DNA of 64,000 nucleotides, taken from assembly GCF_021462225.1 (NCBI RefSeq), contig NC_061797.1:40264147-40328146 (forward strand), written 5' to 3'. The position numbers and the translations under genes were made by a program. The notes beneath the pieces were generated by a model. The model worked only from the letters and a program-made list of their open reading frames with translations, did no database searches and was not told the origin of the DNA. Origin of the DNA: Girardinichthys multiradiatus (Eukaryota; Chordata; Actinopteri; Cyprinodontiformes; Goodeidae). Of this stretch, positions 58,247-64,000 are shown in pieces; positions within the stretch are counted from its first letter, which is position 1; the number at the start of each line of letters is the position of its first letter.

Positions 58247-58266
58247 GCGGAAGACGACGAACGAAC

Positions 58267-58278
58267 GAGTGCATCAAT
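58267..58278. repeat. Right target-site duplication of Rex3
   Basis: GAGTGCATCAAT, identical to 55076-55087. Confidence 0.97.
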
Positions 58279-59489
58279 ACTTTCCCCACTGAATAAAAGT
58301 ACTCAAATTAAAGGTTGAAATTTTCAGAGTGAGACTATGTAACTTTAATAAAACCTGATTTTATGCTAAGACTTCATACACATCTTTACCAGGGGTTCCA
58401 TTTTAACCCAGTAAATACTGTCAAACTGTAACTTTTCTCTATGTGCTGGAGAAGCGTATGGCTACACTGGCCTTAGGATAACTTATCTGAATTTCATTAA
58501 ATGAACCACATTTCCATGGATGAAATCAACCATGATGCTTCAGCAAAATATTCTCAGAGTTCAACTTATTTTAGTGGAACTAGTTGGCATGCAAGACATC
58601 AAGCTTTAAACCCTTTACTTTAAAGTTCTTAACAGTGGTATACCATGAAAAAAGACTGGCCTGCCTTTAAATATCCATCAAAGCTGTCATCTTTGGTGTG
58701 TAGGGTGCCAGGTGGTTGTTTGTTCTGCAGTAAAGGAAAACTTTAAAGACTTTAACAATGAGCAGAAAATCTGCAGAATAAGTAGTCAACATTTGGTGAG
58801 CCAAGACTAAACTTTAGCTGACCCCTCGGCTCTCTGCAACTCTTTCTCCAGTGTACACAGACTGCTATTGTATTTGTTGTGGTGCTCGCCTGCTCTGCAT
58901 TATCGAGCCAGAACGCCTATCAATATGACAGTGGATTGGACTCCTGCAAAGCTGTAGTGGAAGAAGGAGAGGAGGCAGAAAGCAGTATGCACAGTGTCAT
59001 CTGTCACTGTGACACTCGTCAGTCTTCTTGCAGTGGGGACCATGATTTATGGAAGAGTCTCCATGTTGAACCTTGAGAAAGGGAGGGGTGAAGCGCAAGC
59101 TGCTCTGTCCCTCGTGTTTCTCCTGCACACCTATCTGAGCTCTTCTTATTTCAATTTCTGTTTATAGTTTTGACGGATTATAAAAAGGCATTGCCGGATG
59201 GATACCTAACCATCCCCACCCCCACCCCCCACCACCACCACCACCTCTGTTCTGTTCCCTTTTTTTTTTCAAAGTGAGTGATTGTTAAACAGTTTATGTA
59301 TTCTCTTTCTGCCTGTGTGTTTATTGGAGGTAGTGAATTAGGTTTGAAACCATCACCCGAGGTTGTGTTTGAAACTTGAAAGGAAGCCCCCACAGCACAG
59401 CACAGGCATCCCCCTCCCTCTCTCTCATCTCCCCCATCCCCTCTCTTTGCTTTTCTCTTTCTTTCTCTTCCTCCCTCCTGCTCACTTAC
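58279..59489. other. Non-coding, with C-rich and pyrimidine runs
   Basis: Unique DNA. 59216-59244 is CCCCACCCCCACCCCCCACC-type sequence leading into (CCA)n. 59405-59481 is nearly all pyrimidine (CCCCCTCCCTCTCTCTCATC, then CTTTCTTTCTCTTCCTCCC), which could adopt triplex DNA. No gene supported. Confidence 0.5.
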
Positions 59490-59725
59490 TCTCCCAGCAC
59501 AGTTGTCACACAGTGGCGCTGCTATCTGCACATTATTAGTTATTACTTTATCGGCTCCCAAAGCTGTCAGAAGACACCCTCCTGGAATATACAGCAGGCA
59601 TAAGCCATCAGTCCTCATTACGCTAGACCCGTTTGCAATTTATACCCAGCTGCCGCTCACACAACCATCACAACATGCTAATGTGAATGTGTTTTGGGTG
59701 TTTGCGCACGCGCGTCTATGCAGAT
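59490..59725. promoter_or_regulatory. Candidate conserved non-coding element
   Basis: Directly after the pyrimidine tract lies balanced, repeat-free sequence with CATTATTAGTTATTACTTTATCGG (homeodomain cores and a GATA site in complement), TTACGCTAGACCCG and AACATGCTAATGTGAATG. The juxtaposition of a polypyrimidine tract and clustered factor-like sites suggests an enhancer or promoter. Weak evidence. Confidence 0.18.
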
Positions 59726-61275
59726 GACAGAGCTGTACACATATGATATGAGCACACCTTTGAGGGAACGCAGTCACACGTATGAACCAAGCATGGCTAA
59801 TGTGCAGCATGATAAAAGCATCCGCCGAGGCCTTTATGTATGTGTTTGAAGATGGCTTAGGCTTATGTTTTTTCATGTTCTCTGCTTCTGCGCTTAAGGT
59901 ACCAGGAGGGAAGGACACTGCCGGAAGTAAAAAAAAGCAGCTCAGGACAGCTCGAGTCCTGTTCGACACACAGGTGTGCTGTAAAACCCCCTCCAGGCAC
60001 CCTGGACAGGAACAGGGCCCAGCAAGTTAGGCTGGGAGACTTACTGCATATCCTAAAGATATATGGTGAGATCTAGATAAACGCAATAGCACCTGAGAGG
60101 AGAGCTGTCTGTGTCTGTCTGTGTGTGCATGATGGAGGTGGTGAGTTTATAAAAAAATGAAAGAAAGCATTGCATCAACATAATGAATTATGTTCGATTC
60201 AGCCTTTTCACATTTTGCCTGAGGTGGCTGTCATGAACAGATGTACAAGTCAGGTTTTCATCATTACTGTTAGTGTTTGACTAAGGAAAAATTTTGCAAA
60301 TCAGACCTGCTCCGACATGTTGTTGGATGCTTATTACACAGTCCTGCTGCCAGTGACTAGCCCTTCTAACGTTTGATCTTCCAAAGTGGTCACATCAGTG
60401 CTGACTAATTCCCTAACTGGTGATCTAGAAACGAAACACATTCCTGAGGCCTGCTGTCACACTGTCATTGTAAGAGAAAAGTTGTTGAATAATTTACATC
60501 CTCTCCAGTCTGTATTTTTCTAAGAAACATTAGTTGGAGACATATTTCAACCATATTTGGCATGAGGAGGGTAGGCATATCTATTTCTCTGCTGTTAATG
60601 TTAGAACGTTGGGAAATTTTCTTAGTGTTGTTACTAAGGCCAAGTAGGAAGTAAATACATTTTAGTGTGTGTGATAACCCTGGTTTATTAGGTGGGCAAG
60701 CTTTGTGTATGAGGAAGCTTATGTGTAGTTTTGCTTTCGGGACCAATTTAGGTAAAGCAGTAGTATGCTTTTAAGCATACAACTGTTATCAGACAATTTG
60801 AATATTAGGTAAGACTAATAAACAAGAATTTTTAAGACAGAAATGCTAGTCTAAACAATCATGGGGAACATTGCTGAAGTAACTGGTTTCCAACAAACAG
60901 TAATAGATGGTGAGTCATTGCTAAAGAACATGGCTGTTTGCAGATTGTATGTATTGACATTAGTTTTACTGTATATTTCTGCATAACAAATTATGTTGTT
61001 ATTGATTTTTGTAAATATTAAGATTTTCTAGAAAGCAGAGCTTTGGGATTTTATTACCTGTAAGCCATAATCATCAACATTAGCATAAAGACATAACTGA
61101 AATATATCACACTGTGTGTTATGAATCTTAATATGCAGAACTCTTGAGTAATTCCTTTGTTTTTAATATTTTACTTTCAACCAGATAGGTTTTCTTGTAA
61201 AATCTGAATCTGATTAATGTTTCTTTTTCCATGTTGTTCATTGTTTTGGGGATTTCGTAGAACCTGACCTATTAC
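59726..61275. other. Non-coding, nothing recognised
   Basis: Unique DNA, increasingly AT-rich to the right. The 59640-60030 frames lie on opposite strands and cancel out as evidence. Confidence 0.47.
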
Positions 61276-61474
61276 ATTCAATTCAATTCAATTCAGTTTA
61301 TTTATATAGCGCCAATTCACAACACATGTTGTCTCAAGGCACTTCACAATAGTCAGGTACATACATTCCAATTAATCCTAACCATTGAACAGTGCAGTCA
61401 GAGTTAGTTATTTATTCAAATTGGATAAAAAGTTTTTCCGTCTAAGGAAACCCAGCAGATTGCATCCAGTTACA
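61276..61474 (-). mobile_element. L2-like LINE 3' end, minus strand
   Basis: (TTCAA)n-type tail then CAGTTTATTTATATAGCGCC, AATTCACAACACATGTTGTC and TCAAGGCACTTCACAATAGT, the complement of 29600-29808 of the LINE at 28608-29808. Only about 200 bp of the 3' UTR are present, a severe 5' truncation. Confidence 0.85.
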
Positions 61475-62254
61475 TACGTTTTTGTTTCTTTTTCCTGGTA
61501 AGCCACTTAACTTTGACCTAATTTCATTCACACATAAAAAGGCACTTAATTTAGTTGATGAACAAGTCTAGAGTTTACACCTAACAGACAACTTGGCAAA
61601 GTTTCAAATTAGATTTAAAGACACTTTGTAGCCAGCCACCTGTCACAATGATATAGTTTTTTTCTACATCTTCAGTTGCATTAATCACGAACACCAAAGG
61701 TACTAATACTTGACAGCCTTAAGTCAGTATTTTATAATTAGCATGGCAATTTCCTTTTAGCTGAAAATCCGGTATGCTATTGATCAGACAAGTCAAGCTC
61801 AAGGCCCATGGACCACATCCGGATTCCTGGAATATCTAGCTCCTTTTTAAAAAAAAAGTGAAATGTAATTAGAAAATATTTCTAAAGGACACTTCTTAAC
61901 AAGCCTTTGTACTAAAGGTTTTCCTCTATCTACTCAATAGATAAAAAAATACTTTCTTGTGAATTAAAAGCCAACTTTAGCTGAAACCAACTTATGGCCC
62001 AAGTTTCCAGAGCAACATCAAAATCTTATCAGTTCGGAAATCTAAAGAACTGCAATCCTAATAGATAAAATGTGCTAAAATATAATTATTTAAATTCAGT
62101 TTTTTTTTGTATTGCTCAAGTTTACCACAAATATCGCAGTGTCCTTTACAATAACATGTTAAATTCATATCTATCTATGAAGTAGTGCAATCAAAATATA
62201 TAAAGAGATTCAAATTCAGTTGTACTTTAACACAGTCAAATGTCTTTTGTTATG
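61475..62254. other. Non-coding, nothing firmly recognised
   Basis: AT-rich DNA. AAGTCAAGCTCAAGGCCCAT at 61790-61809 hints at a dispersed repeat but I cannot name or delimit it. Confidence 0.45.
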
Positions 62255-63490
62255 TCAACAGATAACAAATAAATTATATAAAGCGCAGCTAACTCCCATA
62301 TGGGGAAACTGGAACAGAAGGGATCCTGTTAAACTGGGATAACCAGATGAGCAATCATCTGCCACAACCACCTTGGAGTTGAGAGGACAGGAAGACAACA
62401 GGAAAAACACCGGGCCAGCAGGATTTCCAGTGGTAAAGAAAAAGTACAGCATTAATGGCAGCAATGGCTTGATTAGTGGATTCATCTGGGAGAGAAATAG
62501 CCAAACAGAGAAGTGCTGAGCCAGTATAACTATCTGAGATGAAAACAAATGGCAGAGATAGCAAGTTACAACAGAACTTACTTCAATGGCTTTATTCAGG
62601 GAAGAGACAACGATAAACATTGAATGACAGAGCCAAGTGTGTCATCTACAAAGAGAAAACATTGAGTTATTGGGAGCGATTCACAGCACCTTCCATTGAG
62701 GCCCAGTTGGTAGCACTGTTGCTTTGCAACAAGAAGGTCCTGGGTTCGACTCCTGGCCATGGGTCTTTCTGCCTGGATTTTCGCATGCTCTCCCCGTGCA
62801 TGCGTGGGTTCTCTCTGGGTACTCCGGCTTCCTCCCACAGTCCAAAAACATGACACTTAGGTTAATTGGTTTCTCTAAACTGCCTTTAGGTGTGAATGGG
62901 TGTGTGCATGGTTGTTTGTCCTGTGTGTGTCTGTGTTGCCCTCCGATGGACTGGCGACCTATCCAGGGTTCCCCGCCTCCAGCCCATAGACTGTTGGAGA
63001 TAGGCACCAGCTTCTACTATGGAAGAAGCAGTAGAAAATGACTGACTGACATCTTTTGGTGTGACAAGTGCAAATGATACAAAAATGGAGAGCAGGAAAA
63101 AATAGCAGAGGAAAGGAAAAGTGGTTATGTCCTCCAGCAGCCAAGGCCTGTAGCAGCAAGCTACTGAGATAGTTCATGAAAACCTAAACTACTCCAACTC
63201 TAAGCTTTATCAAAAAGTAAAGTTTTAAGCCTAGTTTTACAAGTAGAAACTAGGTTTGCTCCACAGACAAAAACTGCTGAGCTTGTTCCTGCAGTGAGAG
63301 TGAAGTGCTGTTTTGGGAACAATCAAATATTTTATACAAGATGGAGATAGACTATTAAAATATGTATATATAAGAACAAGAACTGTATATTATATTCTGG
63401 ATTTAACAGAGACAATAAGGAGAAGCAAAAATTAAATAATTATAATTTCTCCTTTTGATTCTCACCATAGCTCTCGCTGCAGCATTTTGT
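62255..63490 (-). mobile_element. Diverged L2-like LINE relic, minus strand, SINE inside
   Basis: 63190-63480 (CTCCAACTCTAAGCTTTATC, AAGTTTTAAGCCTAGTTTTA, TTCTGGATTTAACAGAGACA, GCTGCAGCATTTTGTATAAG) is antisense to the coding end of the LINE at 28608-29808. The left part (62255-62690) would be its 3' UTR but is only loosely similar, so the left boundary is a guess. The gene is heavily decayed. The 121-codon frame at 62255-62620 is not supported as a host gene. Confidence 0.5.
62695..63050 (+). mobile_element. SINE copy with tRNA-like head and TGAC tail
   Basis: The head is partly altered (GGCCCAGTTGGTAGCACTGT at 62700-62719) but the B box GGTTCGACTCC (62743-62753) is good. The body includes GTACTCCGGCTTCCTCCCAC and ATGGACTGGCGACCTATCCA. 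The usual GCGACCC before CTACTATGGAAGAAGC is deleted. The tail is AGTAGAAAATGACTGACTGA. It inserted in the antisense L2-like relic. Confidence 0.9.
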
Positions 63491-64000
63491 ATAAGCTTTT
63501 AACAAAACTTGTGGACTTTTTTTGGATAAAACAGAATTCCAATTGATCAAGTAAAAAAAATACATGCACTAGTTTGGACTAATGGACTAATACATGTTCC
63601 ATTTTCACAGAACAAGGTATGGGTTGGTAAACCTTTGTGGAGGACACAGGCTGAGGAAGGTCATGAACACTTATATGTGAGCCTTCAAAGCAATAGTGTC
63701 TCTATATTGGTTATTGAAAGAGGGAGAGAGAGAGGGAGACAAGTCCCTATTTGTCTACTAACAGCATTATCAAGAGAACGCAGGACTGTGGATGGCCAGC
63801 AGCAACAGGAAGGATTTGAAGTTGCTCTTGGATTGTGAGTCTGTCCCACGTAATGCTAAACACAATTATGCAAACTTTTTGCTGTGCGAACAACACAAAA
63901 TAATGACTTTAATATATGCCCTTACCTCTAGCTAGTGTTTTGTATGCAAATTAGGTTTGATTCCAGGGATGAAGAGGCGGAGTGTCTCTTGCATCCATCC
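63491..64000. other. Non-coding, nothing recognised
   Basis: AT-rich unique DNA with a GAGAGAGAGAG run near 63722-63738. The sequence is cut by the window edge. Confidence 0.5.

Larger units (their letters stand above)
55088..58266 (+). mobile_element. Full-length Rex3 (RTE clade) non-LTR retrotransposon
   Basis: The element is bounded by exact 12-bp duplications. It is 3.18 kb with a single long reading frame, a very short 3' UTR of 20 bases (GCGGAAGACGACGAACGAAC) and a start of tandem ACGA units, all typical of the RTE clade. TGGCAGACTGGGGTGGTGGT (56900-56919) and CAGGGCTGCCCTTTGTCGCC (57344-57363) coincide with stretches I recall as diagnostic of fish Rex3. Its high GC content contrasts with the AT-rich flanks. 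The intact frame and perfect duplication indicate recent insertion. Confidence 0.97.

Noticed and set aside
55985..58289. Long minus-strand frames across Rex3
   Set aside because: They are shadows of the GC-rich sense frame, with Pro/Arg/Ser-rich low-complexity translations and no family features.
1..64000. CRISPR array, operon, prophage or other prokaryotic system
   Set aside because: No spaced direct repeats, no dense gene order. All evidence points to a fish nuclear genome.

Overview
The window reads as vertebrate, almost certainly teleost fish, genomic DNA: AT-rich, gene-poor, with CA, GAAA and AAAC microsatellites and a fish-typical set of transposable elements (Rex3/RTE, L2-like and Rex1-like LINEs, a Tx1-clade LINE, a tRNA-headed SINE family, many Tc1-like transposons, PIF/Harbinger and hAT-like pieces). 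The exact sequence combination is reminiscent of cyprinodontiform or related fishes, but that is only an impression. Nothing looks bacterial: no operons, no CRISPR, no rRNA, no free-standing tRNA gene. I recognise no host gene. One 125-bp segment (13013-13137) has a good acceptor, a good donor and a single open frame and could be an exon. The rest of the unique sequence is best read as intergenic or long-intron DNA, with a few low-confidence candidate regulatory stretches.

Layout. 1-9.2 kb: unique DNA with decayed Tc1 pieces, two CA microsatellites and a possible solo LTR. 9.2-11.3 kb: a Tc1 relic, an hAT-like piece and two SINEs. 14.6-17.1 kb: two oppositely oriented relics of one Tc1 family, beside a 33-bp palindrome. 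17.4-21.9 kb: a minus-strand Tx1-clade LINE with recognisable ORF1 and ORF2, lying between two (GAAA)n tracts and split by a SINE. 22-28.5 kb: mostly unique. 28.5-30.8 kb: a Tc1 element with an L2-like LINE inside it. 33.7-34.9 kb: PIF/Harbinger-derived DNA with a transposase fragment. 36.3-37.3 kb: a Tc1/mariner element with perfect 31-bp terminal inverted repeats and a broken DD36E transposase. 38.8-39.6 kb and 45.9-47.3 kb: two more Tc1 copies, the latter holding a SINE and a LINE fragment. 48.3-50.1 kb: a 5'-truncated Rex3 copy inside an old Tc1 relic. 54.2-58.3 kb: a nest of hAT-like MITE, SINE and a full-length Rex3 with an uninterrupted reading frame and a perfect 12-bp target duplication. 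61.3-63.5 kb: L2-like pieces with a SINE.

How the parts relate. The Rex3 copy at 55.1-58.3 kb is the only element whose protein looks intact. The 3' end of the SINE family resembles the 3' end of Rex3, so Rex3 may supply the enzyme that copies these SINEs. The DNA transposons are all broken and mostly serve as landing sites for later retroelements. I did not find a convincing new multi-gene system. The most interesting signals are the SINE/Rex3 tail similarity, the hairpin at the Rex3 5' end, the Tx1 element inside a microsatellite, a 22-bp patch copied from a Tc1 relic into a neighbouring SINE, and the DD36E transposon.
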